Below, piece by piece: positions 38,891 through 47,172 of a stretch of DNA of 64,000 nt; within the stretch, counting starts at the first letter, position 1; every line of letters starts with the position of its first letter. Origin of the DNA: Acinetobacter colistiniresistens. GTDB lineage: Bacteria > Pseudomonadota > Gammaproteobacteria > Pseudomonadales > Moraxellaceae. The stretch is from the NCBI RefSeq assembly GCF_000413935.1, contig NZ_KE340376.1, forward strand, positions 287,711 through 351,710, written 5' to 3'. The position numbers and the translations under genes are program-made. A model generated the notes under the pieces. It made no database searches. It had not been told where the DNA came from and worked only from the letters and a program-made list of their open reading frames with translations.

Positions 38891-39553
38891 ATGGCATTTG
38901 ACTTAGTTCAGTATTTTGCTGAACAAATTAAAATTCAAAAACCGCAACTTTTTAGTCAATATTCTCCTAAAGAAAAACATGCCTATATTGACGAAGTGAA
39001 CGTATTAGCATTGGGACAGCTGATCAGTCTGTGGAAGCAAAATCCGCAGAAACTCTATCAGGAAGTTCAAACTGCCGATCCGCTTTATATTCAAGAAGTG
39101 TCTCGCCATCTGACCACCTCAGCCCATAACCAATCAACGCTTAAAGCAACTGAACTTGAAAGCAGTATTTCTGATGTCCTCACGCTACAATTAGCTGAAT
39201 TAAAACAGCTCGATGCAACTGGTAGCTTTGGGCAAACAGGATTAACCGAACTGTTACTGGGTCAAATTGAACATTTATCAGGACAAGCTGAAGACTGGGT
39301 ATGGTCAACCAACCAACTCACAGAGTTGCTCGGCTCAAAACCGGTCGTACAGGAAGAAGTCTCTCTTGAAGCAACCATGCAGGAATTTAATCAGATGGTG
39401 CATCAAGCTCAGCCAACAACGACAGATCATGAATCAACAGCTGAAATAGAAATGCCTGCCATTCCGACATGGGCTTACATTGTTTCACCTGTGATCGCAT
39501 TGGTCATTCTGGTTTTCTTGTATTGTTCATATTGCCAATTAATTTCAGCTTAA
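38891..39553 (+). CDS. Unknown protein with C-terminal membrane anchor, third gene of the ssp unit
   Basis: This 220-residue protein was not recognised. A helical, Gln- and Leu-rich cytoplasmic part (residues 1-190) is followed by one membrane helix at the very end (about 196-217), as in tail-anchored proteins. It starts 15 bp after sspB with a GAGGATAGAC upstream region, so it is probably co-transcribed with sspAB. A strong hairpin follows it. Confidence 0.65.
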   Translation: MAFDLVQYFAEQIKIQKPQLFSQYSPKEKHAYIDEVNVLALGQLISLWKQNPQKLYQEVQTADPLYIQEVSRHLTTSAHNQSTLKATELESSISDVLTLQLAELKQLDATGSFGQTGLTELLLGQIEHLSGQAEDWVWSTNQLTELLGSKPVVQEEVSLEATMQEFNQMVHQAQPTTTDHESTAEIEMPAIPTWAYIVSPVIALVILVFLYCSYCQLISA

Positions 39554-39561
39554 TTTACCAC

Positions 39562-39599
39562 CCATGATAAAGATTTTTTAATTACTTTCTTTATCATGG
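39562..39599 (+). terminator. Hairpin after the ssp unit
   Basis: A 12-bp perfect stem CCATGATAAAGA/TCTTTATCATGG (39562-39573 with 39588-39599) has an AT-rich 14-base loop. The T run behind it is weak, so it is a probable rather than certain terminator. Confidence 0.65.
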
Positions 39600-39939
39600 A
39601 CTTATTATAAATTTAATTTTAAATAAAATATTATTTTAATTAATTTAAGCACATAATTTACATTTATTTACAATGAAAAAATAATATTAAACCCTAATAT
39701 TAATGTGAATAAAATCACAATAAAAACCAATTATAATCCTCAATCAATATTTTAATTTGTTTATTTGACAAAAATTGTCAATTACTAGCACTCCTGTGAT
39801 TTCAATTGTTTTAAAGTATGATTGATTTAATAAAAGAGTTTCCTATAATGAGATTAACTACTTTTGAAAACCAATCAAAAAAGCAAAAGTGGCCTATATA
39901 TAAATTCATAAAAAAAGATGTATTAGTAGAGATAAGATC
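39600..39939. other. AT-rich intergenic region before the GTPase/Roadblock cassette
   Basis: There are 340 bp without a convincing gene, very low in G+C. A TTGACA at 39765-39770 could be a -35 element, but no good -10 lies 16-18 bp behind it. A 36-codon open frame (39848-39958) overlaps the next gene's start in another frame and is not supported. The region probably holds the promoter and regulatory sites of the cassette. Confidence 0.6.
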
Positions 39940-40299
39940 ATGGCTAAAATTTCATTAGAAAGCTTAACAAATATTGATGGGTTCGTTGCAGCAGCATTAG
40001 TCGATACAGAAAGTGGTTTGGCGCTAGCGACTCAAGGTGGGGGCTCAATCGACTTAGAACTGGCAGCTGCGGGTAATACCGAAGTTATTCGAGCAAAACG
40101 CCGTGTAGCTAACTCACTGAAACTTAATGATGATATCGAAGATATCTTAATCACTCTTGGTAAGGCATACCATTTAATCCGTCCATTAGAAAGCAATGGC
40201 AACCTGTTCCTTTATCTCGTATTAGATCGCACTAAATCTAACCTAGCTATGGCTCGTCACGAACTTAAAACTTTTGAGAAAGAACTCGACTTTGCTTAA
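39940..40299 (+). CDS. Roadblock/LC7-like protein (first of the cassette)
   Basis: This 119-residue protein has the Roadblock/LC7 pattern: [23 protein letters not shown], then [38 protein letters not shown] and [19 protein letters not shown]. Bacterial members bind Ras-like GTPases and act as activators or scaffolds, as MglB does for MglA. It lacks a signal or membrane segment. It is 165 bp before the next gene, so it may be expressed at a different level from the other three. Confidence 0.8.
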   Translation: MAKISLESLTNIDGFVAAALVDTESGLALATQGGGSIDLELAAAGNTEVIRAKRRVANSLKLNDDIEDILITLGKAYHLIRPLESNGNLFLYLVLDRTKSNLAMARHELKTFEKELDFA

Positions 40300-40464
40300 T
40301 TTGCAAGTTCAATATATTTAATATACTAGATCTCTTGTATATATTTTTATTTAGCTTATTACATAATAAGAAAATAGAAATAATACAAGTGGTCTATTAT
40401 TAGTCTTTAGTATTAAGACTAATTTTGTGCAGTCCAATATTTTATAAAACATTAAAGTGATACT

Positions 40465-41433
40465 ATGAATGGACATTGCATTAATATCGCAATTTCAGGT
40501 ATAAGTTTAAAAGTTTCAGATGAATTAAAAATAGAACTTAGAAAAACAATACCGAATGAATTTGGCATTAATTGGATCAACATAGCCGATCCCAATATCG
40601 ACTTATTATTAATAAATGAAAATTTTTTTGATACCGAAGGTATTCAACGTATTTTAGAACAAAAAAAACTTCCCTGCTTAAAGGTTTCAAAAGGAGAAGG
40701 CTCACATCATATTGAAGAACACAATACGCTTTACTTACCTTTCCAGCATACAGATGCATTAAAAAACTGGATTCAGCTGCGCTTACTGAGTTATCTATCT
40801 CATCAACAATCACAACAACCTAAAACAGCGACTGTTTCCACACATAATGCCATTAATGAAAAGTATTTAAATGATATGTTAAATCCAGAGAATGCCCGAC
40901 TCCATCTATTTGATGATCATGGTACCTTGGCGATTATTGATACGCGTAGCCAGATTGCTTGGCTAGAGCCAACACGCATCCAGACTCAAACCAACCATAG
41001 TTTTAAGTACGAATTTGCGACGACATCCAACTTTACCAAAGTCTCTCGAAAAGTTGAGTATAACCTGCAAGATTGGCTCTGGAATCTGTTTTGGCATTCT
41101 CTTGAATTCCAGCGGTTGGCGCCGAATGAAAATGACTATTATAAAATTGAATATTGGCCACAGCCTGCGCAAAGCCAAGACCGTAAAACCACCCTATTGC
41201 TCTCAGCCTGCTTTATACAAGGAGCCCAACTTTATCAAGTCGCCACACAATTAAAACTTCCTATTCAAACGGTTCAACAATTTATCGCTGCCTGTATGAT
41301 CTCCAACAATGGCGGCATTATTTCAGCATCAGAAAGTCATTACTTAAAAACAGAAGTCGCTGAACAAGCTTCTGAACAACAAGGTTTTTTAAATAAATTT
41401 TTCGGCAAAATCAGACGCCGCTTTGGGCTTTAA
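40465..41433 (+). CDS. Unknown cassette protein with possible winged-helix segment
   Basis: This 322-residue protein was not recognised as a family. The N-terminal 100 residues alternate strands and helices with INWINIADPNIDLLLINENF, which recalls a degenerate receiver fold without the phosphoryl Asp pattern. Near residues 245-290, LLLSACFIQGAQLYQVATQL and KLPIQTVQQFIAACMISNNG read like the helix-turn-helix of DUF742 (CvnC) proteins found beside Roadblock and GTPase genes in actinobacteria. The C-terminus (LNKFFGKIRRRFGL) is basic and amphipathic and could touch the membrane. It is 8 bp before the GTPase gene. Confidence 0.6.
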   Translation: MNGHCINIAISGISLKVSDELKIELRKTIPNEFGINWINIADPNIDLLLINENFFDTEGIQRILEQKKLPCLKVSKGEGSHHIEEHNTLYLPFQHTDALKNWIQLRLLSYLSHQQSQQPKTATVSTHNAINEKYLNDMLNPENARLHLFDDHGTLAIIDTRSQIAWLEPTRIQTQTNHSFKYEFATTSNFTKVSRKVEYNLQDWLWNLFWHSLEFQRLAPNENDYYKIEYWPQPAQSQDRKTTLLLSACFIQGAQLYQVATQLKLPIQTVQQFIAACMISNNGGIISASESHYLKTEVAEQASEQQGFLNKFFGKIRRRFGL

Positions 41434-41441
41434 GGAATTCT

Positions 41442-41984
41442 ATGATTCTCCAACAATATAAAATCGTCTTTGCAGGAAGCATGGGCGCTGGAAAAACCGA
41501 AGCGATCAAATCGCTTTCAGAAATTCCAGTGCTTGCGACCGAAGCATTGAATACAGACAGTCAGGCCCATAATAAGATGCAAACTACGGTTGGTATTGAT
41601 TATGGGGAAATTACTTTAGATGACGGCGTAAAAATCGGGTTGTATGGTACCCCAGGGCAATCACGTTTTGACTTTATCTGGCCAGTGATTTGCCAAGGGG
41701 CTTTGGGGGTGATTTTACTCGTCGATCACAACAGTAAAGTGCCCATTGAAGAACTTGAAAGCTATCTCGATACCTTTAAAGACTATACGCAAAATATTTC
41801 GATTGGTATCACCCATGTCGATGAAAATAAAGGACAACCAACAACGATTTACCGGGACTGGTTAATCCAGAATGACTACCACTATCCTTTATTTTTTATC
41901 GATGCACGCAAGCAAGAACATATTTTGCTGATGATTGAATCTCTTATCGCAGCACTAGAAGTTAATTTAAAAGCAACAAATTAA
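41442..41984 (+). CDS. Ras-like small GTPase (COG2229/MglA-like)
   Basis: This 180-residue protein is a P-loop GTPase. The Walker A box is FAGSMGAGKTEAIKSL near residue 11, a switch I-like TVGIDYGEITL follows, then the switch II box LYGTPGQSRFDFIWPV near residue 69. The base-recognition site is THVDENK instead of Asn-Lys-X-Asp, as in other COG2229 proteins. In bacteria such GTPases set cell polarity or assemble protein platforms. The genes on both sides encode Roadblock-type and helix-turn-helix partners. Confidence 0.85.
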   Translation: MILQQYKIVFAGSMGAGKTEAIKSLSEIPVLATEALNTDSQAHNKMQTTVGIDYGEITLDDGVKIGLYGTPGQSRFDFIWPVICQGALGVILLVDHNSKVPIEELESYLDTFKDYTQNISIGITHVDENKGQPTTIYRDWLIQNDYHYPLFFIDARKQEHILLMIESLIAALEVNLKATN

Positions 41985-42006
41985 TCACTTTATAAAGAGA
42001 AGAATT

Positions 42007-42426
42007 ATGTTCAGTATTCCCAGTCAGCAACGTACTGCTCCCAAAGAGCTGATCCAGTTTGCAAAAGCTCAGGCCAATGATGTGCTCATGAATATTCGAG
42101 GGGTCGATTATATTATGCTCTGCTCAACAGATGGCTTTGAGCTCGCTGCAATTTATAAGAAAAACCCCTATAACAGTACCAAACTGGCTGCGGTCAGTAG
42201 TTCAATCTTGGCCATGGTTACCGCTTTTCTCAATGAAATTCAGCTGACTGGATGTCAAAGCATTACTCTGGATGCCGAGAATGGCAAGGCTATTTTAACC
42301 TCAATTCCGGCCCCCCATCACCCAATGGTGATGGTAACCTTAAGCAATAAAGACGTTTTACTCGGGCAACTGCTCTATAGCTTGAAGCAAGCCAGTACAG
42401 CAATCGTCGACGCTGACCAAGCCTAA
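42007..42426 (+). CDS. Roadblock/LC7-like protein (second of the cassette)
   Basis: This 139-residue protein has NIRGVDYIMLCSTDGFELAA, then LAAVSSSILAMVTAFLNEI, CQSITLDAENGKAILTSIP and a final helix VLLGQLLYSLKQASTAI. The match is closer to MglB/CvnB-type regulators than the first cassette gene. It is only 22 bp after the GTPase gene, and the two proteins are likely direct partners. A terminator follows. Confidence 0.8.
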   Translation: MFSIPSQQRTAPKELIQFAKAQANDVLMNIRGVDYIMLCSTDGFELAAIYKKNPYNSTKLAAVSSSILAMVTAFLNEIQLTGCQSITLDAENGKAILTSIPAPHHPMVMVTLSNKDVLLGQLLYSLKQASTAIVDADQA

Positions 42427-42441
42427 TTTCCAGACACAATC

Positions 42442-42477
42442 AAAATCTGACACAGTGCAACACTTGTCAGATTTTCG
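42442..42477 (+). terminator. Terminator of the GTPase/Roadblock cassette
   Basis: An 11-bp stem AAAATCTGACA/TGTCAGATTTT (42442-42452 with 42465-42475) has further inner pairing AGTG/CACT and a short T run in its right arm. Confidence 0.75.
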
Positions 42478-42784
42478 TCATTAATCATCTTTATACTGAA
42501 TACATTACTTTTCTATTTTCATTTTTGAACCATTTCTTTTACTACATTTCACTAAATAACGATCCCAATCTGTTTAAAAAATCCAATATCATTCAATAAT
42601 TCGCAATAAAATATTGTTTTTAAAAAGATCAGATGAATGGTTAGAAATTTAAATGATTTAGAAATACTTTTTCATTATTATAATTTTCGAACAAATAACA
42701 ATCACAAAATTTTCATAAGTGAATAATTTCAATAAAACGGGATTGTGTTTGTTCAACTATTATTAAGCACTATGGAGAGAAAAG
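42478..42784. other. AT-rich intergenic region before the sphingomyelinase-like gene
   Basis: These 307 bp show no gene and no strong promoter match on inspection. A GGAGAG ribosome-binding site lies directly before the next start codon. It presumably holds the promoter of the exoenzyme pair. Confidence 0.6.
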
Positions 42785-44131
42785 ATGAGGCTGAAGAGCT
42801 TAAAACTCGGCGCAGGAACTGCACTATTACTCAGCGGTTTTGCCACCCAACAATGTTTGGCAGATTCCTATGTATTTGTAACCAATACCACACCACAAAC
42901 AGTATCCGTACAAGTCAACCAAACTGGGGCACAATTGCAGCAAGGCAATGAATGGGCACAGGAAGCGACACAGATTGCACCCTATGAAACCAAACGTGTA
43001 TTGCGTATGAATCGTTATACAGGGATCAAATCAGGTAAAACCTATAACTTTGATACCGTAGTGACCAGTGCCAACTCACAAGTGACCTTCAAACAAACCA
43101 TGACTGGAACATGGTCGGGTAGCAATATTCAACACGGCATTCAAACAGCAAACACAACTTCCCCGTGGTATTCAGATCGTGATGTACACCGCATCAATAC
43201 AACCTATGGCGGCTTATCCGCTCAGGCAGCAGTAAAAGCTGAATACACGGGTGGTTATGATGATTTCCACTACACGATTCACCAGAACACGGTTCAGGAG
43301 CCTGTTTCAGCCAGCGCCAATGAGTTAAAAGTCCTGACCTATAATATTTATGCCTTGCCGATGGTGGCGAGTAAAATCAGTGAACGTTTGGCCGAATTAC
43401 CCAACCACTTGAATGGCTATGATGTAATTATGATGCAAGAAGCGTTCGCTTCCTCGCGTACAGGTATGTTGAATCAACTGTCACAACAATATCCATATCA
43501 GACACATATTCCTGTCGGCTCGGGCTATAACCTATTTGATAGCGGTTTGGTAATCGTAAGTCGTTATCCAATCGTCAAAACGGCCCAATTTATTTATCCA
43601 GACTGTACAGGAACCGATTGCTTTGCCGATAAAGGCGTGTTGTATGCTGAAATCATTAAAAATGGCAAGGCTTATCATGTCACGTCAACACATACCGCTT
43701 CTTTTGATACCGATGCAGCGCGTGCACTGCGCCAGACGCAGTTCAAGCAAATTCGTCAACTGGTAGACCAACAAAATATTCCAGCTTTCGATGCAGTGTT
43801 GATGGGGGGTGATTTTAATGTGAACAAGTTACTCTGGCCACAAGACTATCAAAATATGCTGAGCAACTTGAATGCGACTGCGGCAGCAAACAATACGGGT
43901 TATACCGCATCAACCTTTGACCCTCGTGTGAATAAATTAGCTGGTGCAGCAGGTTCAGGCGGTTCAACCGTTGAATATCTGGATTATATCGTGGCATCCA
44001 ATAACCACCGTCAGCCCGTTCAGTCACGTAACGATGTGCGCATCCTGCGTACTACGGCTGATCCACTATATATGATCTGGGATCTTTCTGATCATTTCCC
44101 TGTAATGGGGCAGTTTAATTACAACCCTTAA
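42785..44131 (+). CDS. Secreted sphingomyelinase C-like phosphodiesterase
   Basis: This 448-residue exoenzyme has a signal peptide (about residues 1-26, ending near QQCLADS). A beta-rich N-terminal domain of about 150 residues follows, then an endonuclease/exonuclease/phosphatase-type catalytic domain. Visible active-site elements are ELKVLTYNIYALP (Asn), YDVIMMQEAF (metal Glu), THTASFDTDAARALRQ, MGGDFNVNK (Asp/Asn) and DLSDHFPVMGQF (catalytic His). Such enzymes cleave sphingomyelin or related phospholipids and can be haemolytic. It is followed after 11 bp by a lipase-chaperone-like gene, suggesting assisted folding in the periplasm. A different phospholipid or phosphate-ester substrate is possible. 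Confidence 0.85.
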   Translation: MRLKSLKLGAGTALLLSGFATQQCLADSYVFVTNTTPQTVSVQVNQTGAQLQQGNEWAQEATQIAPYETKRVLRMNRYTGIKSGKTYNFDTVVTSANSQVTFKQTMTGTWSGSNIQHGIQTANTTSPWYSDRDVHRINTTYGGLSAQAAVKAEYTGGYDDFHYTIHQNTVQEPVSASANELKVLTYNIYALPMVASKISERLAELPNHLNGYDVIMMQEAFASSRTGMLNQLSQQYPYQTHIPVGSGYNLFDSGLVIVSRYPIVKTAQFIYPDCTGTDCFADKGVLYAEIIKNGKAYHVTSTHTASFDTDAARALRQTQFKQIRQLVDQQNIPAFDAVLMGGDFNVNKLLWPQDYQNMLSNLNATAAANNTGYTASTFDPRVNKLAGAAGSGGSTVEYLDYIVASNNHRQPVQSRNDVRILRTTADPLYMIWDLSDHFPVMGQFNYNP

Positions 44132-44142
44132 CGGAATATGGT

Positions 44143-45072
44143 ATGAATAAAAGACTATTGCTGACAATTCTAATTGTTGTCGTGGTCTTGGTTGGGATTG
44201 TAGTCTGGAAGAGCACTGCCTCTTCCGCTGCAATCCAGCACACCAAATCCACCTCAGCATCTCAAGATTCGTCTCCACAGATGAGCAATGCCAGCATGCC
44301 CAATAAAAGCAAGGACGAACTGTTGCAGGATTCACTTTTGCAGCAACTCAAAACCTTACAGCAGCAACCTGGGAATATCATCGAGTTTCTCAATAACTTT
44401 AAAGCCAACTGCCCTGTTTCCGATTGTCATGTAGCACTTGCAAAAGCGCTTGCCAACTATCCCGATCAACAGTTTGCACACTTAGTGGAAAACTTGCTGA
44501 AACGCATGCCACAATATGAAAAGCAGATGCAAAGCACGGTGTTATCCACCGCTTTATCACCGAAACAACGTTTTGATGCGCTGTGGAAGCTCAGAGAACA
44601 AACCTTGGGGCAAGCCGAAGCCATGCTCGGTTTTGGGCAAGAGCGCAATTATGCGGATTATCGCTTTGCCTATAATGACTTGGTGCAAAATCAAAACCTC
44701 AGTGCTGAACAACGCTTAACAGCATTTGAAAAGCTACAGCGTCAATATCCTGATGCAAGCCAGCAGCAAAATAAAATGGGACTTTATCAACAAGCCGTTG
44801 ATTTAATTAGCCAAGGGCAACATAGCCCAGCTGAAACTGAACGTTTAAAGCAAAAATTGCAGCAACAATATTTGACTGAGCAGGAACGTCAACAGGTTCA
44901 ACAGCGCGAGCACCGTGAAACCCAGCAACAGCAGCAAGTTGATCAATATCAACAAGCCGTGCAGCAGTTACAACAAGATATGGAGCCGTTAAAAACCCAA
45001 GTGCCAAACGAAGAATGGCAAAAGCAATATCAAAGTCGTTTAGAAAACCTACGCTTAAAGATGTTTCCATAA
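44143..45072 (+). CDS. Membrane-anchored lipase-chaperone (foldase)-like protein
   Basis: This 309-residue protein has an N-terminal membrane helix (about residues 4-22), a Ser/Ala/Thr-rich linker, and then an extended all-helical domain with very many Gln residues. FDALWKLREQTLGQAEAMLG, followed by YADYRFAYNDLVQNQNLSAE and LTAFEKLQRQYPDASQ, resembles the C-terminal half of lipase-specific foldases (Lif), which wrap round their lipase in the periplasm. Length, topology and helical content also fit. No lipase gene is adjacent; the neighbour is a sphingomyelinase-like enzyme, its probable client. The resemblance is moderate, so the assignment is tentative. Confidence 0.6.
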   Translation: MNKRLLLTILIVVVVLVGIVVWKSTASSAAIQHTKSTSASQDSSPQMSNASMPNKSKDELLQDSLLQQLKTLQQQPGNIIEFLNNFKANCPVSDCHVALAKALANYPDQQFAHLVENLLKRMPQYEKQMQSTVLSTALSPKQRFDALWKLREQTLGQAEAMLGFGQERNYADYRFAYNDLVQNQNLSAEQRLTAFEKLQRQYPDASQQQNKMGLYQQAVDLISQGQHSPAETERLKQKLQQQYLTEQERQQVQQREHRETQQQQQVDQYQQAVQQLQQDMEPLKTQVPNEEWQKQYQSRLENLRLKMFP

Positions 45073-45076
45073 AATA

Positions 45077-45113
45077 ATTGAACCATCGATCTCATAGATC
45101 TGGATGGTTCAAT
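45077..45113. terminator. Terminator between converging genes
   Basis: An 11-bp stem ATTGAACCATC/GATGGTTCAAT (45077-45087 with 45103-45113) lies between the chaperone-like gene and atuF, which end facing each other. Confidence 0.8.
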
Positions 45114-45125
45114 CATGGCATTCCA

Positions 45126-47084
45126 TTAATCGACAGCAATATTCAACAATTGCTGTCGTTTTTTCACCTGTTGTCCGACTTGGCCAATCAACTCATGTAC
45201 GATGCCATCGACATCAGATTTGATTTGCTGCTGAATCTTCATGGCTTCCAGTACCAATAAGGTTTGCCCTTTCACCACCTGATCTCCGACATTCACCAAC
45301 AGATTCACAATCGCCCCATCCATCGGTGCACGGATTTTACCATCCCCCATAACTTCAGCCGCTTCAGGTACCGCATAGGTCACGTTCTCAAGCACAATAT
45401 TGCCATTGCCTGCATCTAAATACAGCTGATTTTGATCCAATACATACGCAAGCTTACGGCGAACGCCTTCACAACTATATATAACCTGCACATCACTGAT
45501 ACTTACAGCCTTGATCGTTGCATGTTGGTTACATAACTCAACTTTGACCTGCTGCTGATCATGTTGCACATGCAGCAATATCTGCTGATCGGCGTATTTT
45601 AGTTTCAGTGGGAACGGCATGCCAATACCCGTTTGCCACGCGACTTGCTGCTGATTTTGCTGGGTAAACAGTGCGGCTGCTACGGCAAGCGTTTCAATGT
45701 TCAAAGTTTGTTGATGTAGACTAATATCATCTTGAAAGTGCTGCTGAATAAAGGCAGTATTGGTCTCCCCAGCGACAATAATGGGATGACGTAATAAGTT
45801 GCTAAGAAATTGCTTATTACTATTCACCCCCAACAAGATACAATCATCAACGGCCCGAGCGAGCAGTCGAATCGCATCCTGACGGGTTTTGCCATAGGCA
45901 ATGACCTTTGCCACCATCGGATCATAGAAGGGACTAATTTCACCTTGTTCTAACATGCCGTGGTCAATACGGACATTGGCTAAACTACCATCAGCCCCCG
46001 CAGGCTGCCAACGCAGCACTTTTCCCGTTTGTGGCAAAAAGTCCTGACGTGGATCTTCTGCATATAAGCGAACTTCAATCGCATGTCCATTCAGTGTCAA
46101 CTCATGTTGCTGCAACGGTAACGTTTCGCCATTGGCAACACGCAATTGCCATTCCACCAAATCCAGTCCTGTCACCATTTCAGTGACTGGGTGTTCGACC
46201 TGTAAACGGGTATTCATTTCCAAGAAATAGAACGCACCCGATTGATCCAGCAAAAACTCGACCGTGCCTGCGCCAACATAATCACAAGCCTTGGCCGCTG
46301 CAACTGCTGCTTCGCCCATTTTCTGACGTAGTTCTGGTGTCATCACTGGACAAGGGGCTTCTTCGACCACTTTTTGATGACGGCGTTGGATCGAACAATC
46401 CCGTTCAAATAAATACACATAATTGCCATGTGTATCCCCAAACACTTGAATTTCAACATGGCGTGGGGCAATCACCGCTTTTTCTAAAATCAACTCACCC
46501 GAACCAAAGGCATTCTCTGCTTCTGAACGTGCTGTTTTTAATGCGTCCAATACATCGGCAGCGTGTTGGACCAGACGCATGCCTCGCCCACCACCGCCTG
46601 CCGAAGCTTTAACCATTAAAGGATAGCCAATCTTCTCAGCTTGTTGTGCTAGGTAATCAAGGCCTTGCTGATCGCCTTCATAACCTGGCACACACGGCAC
46701 CCCTGCTTGAATCATGGCAATTTTTGAAAGACGTTTACTGCCCATCAATTCGATCGCAGCAGCCGTCGGTCCAATAAAGGTGATGCCATGATCAAGGCAA
46801 GCCTGAGCAAAGTCGGTATTTTCCGATAAAAAACCATAACCGGGATGGACCGCATCAGCTCCCGTCTTTTGGCAGGCTGCAATAATATTGGCAATGGATA
46901 AATAGGATTCGGAAACTTTAGATGCGCCGATATAAACCGCCTCATCCGCAAGCTGCACATGACGGGCATTGGCATCTGCATCTGAATACACCGCAACCGT
47001 TTGATAGCCCATGGCTTTGGCTGTTTGCATCACACGAACTGCAATCTCACCGCGGTTAGCCACTAATACTTTTGAAAAACTCAT
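45126..47084 (-). CDS. atuF: Biotin-dependent acyl-CoA carboxylase alpha subunit (geranyl-CoA carboxylase type)
   Basis: This 652-residue subunit carries biotin carboxylase (FSKVLVANRGEIAVRVMQTA at the start, KASAGGGGRGMRLV, FLEMNTRLQVEHPVTEMV) and the C-terminal biotinyl domain with the biotin lysine in VLEAMKIQQQIKSD. It charges biotin with CO2 for the beta subunit. In sequence alone it could serve methylcrotonyl-CoA (LiuD) or geranyl-CoA (AtuF). The gene order with atuA, B, C, D, E and the AtuC-like beta subunit favours AtuF. It is the last gene of the cluster. Confidence 0.8.
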   Translation of the reverse strand: MSFSKVLVANRGEIAVRVMQTAKAMGYQTVAVYSDADANARHVQLADEAVYIGASKVSESYLSIANIIAACQKTGADAVHPGYGFLSENTDFAQACLDHGITFIGPTAAAIELMGSKRLSKIAMIQAGVPCVPGYEGDQQGLDYLAQQAEKIGYPLMVKASAGGGGRGMRLVQHAADVLDALKTARSEAENAFGSGELILEKAVIAPRHVEIQVFGDTHGNYVYLFERDCSIQRRHQKVVEEAPCPVMTPELRQKMGEAAVAAAKACDYVGAGTVEFLLDQSGAFYFLEMNTRLQVEHPVTEMVTGLDLVEWQLRVANGETLPLQQHELTLNGHAIEVRLYAEDPRQDFLPQTGKVLRWQPAGADGSLANVRIDHGMLEQGEISPFYDPMVAKVIAYGKTRQDAIRLLARAVDDCILLGVNSNKQFLSNLLRHPIIVAGETNTAFIQQHFQDDISLHQQTLNIETLAVAAALFTQQNQQQVAWQTGIGMPFPLKLKYADQQILLHVQHDQQQVKVELCNQHATIKAVSISDVQVIYSCEGVRRKLAYVLDQNQLYLDAGNGNIVLENVTYAVPEAAEVMGDGKIRAPMDGAIVNLLVNVGDQVVKGQTLLVLEAMKIQQQIKSDVDGIVHELIGQVGQQVKKRQQLLNIAVD

Positions 47085-47101
47085 TGTTTAATCTCTATTA
47101 T

Positions 47102-47172
47102 TAAATCCCTCTCAATCCGCCTTTTAAAGCGGAAGCCCCTCCTTTAATAAAGAGGGATTAGGGGAGATTTTA
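47102..47172. repeat. Interspersed palindromic repeat, copy 1
   Basis: The stretch contains AAATCCCTC at one end and GAGGGATTAGGGGAGATTTT at the other, with a CCGC/GCGG and CCTC/GAGG hairpin between. Its right end is the reverse complement of the left end of copy 2 (49187-49263). Such elements are common in Acinetobacter spacers. It touches the stop codon of atuE. Confidence 0.7.

Noticed and set aside
39848..39958. 36-codon open frame before the first Roadblock gene
   Set aside because: It overlaps the real start in another frame and has a poor ribosome-binding site; a leader peptide cannot be excluded but is not supported.
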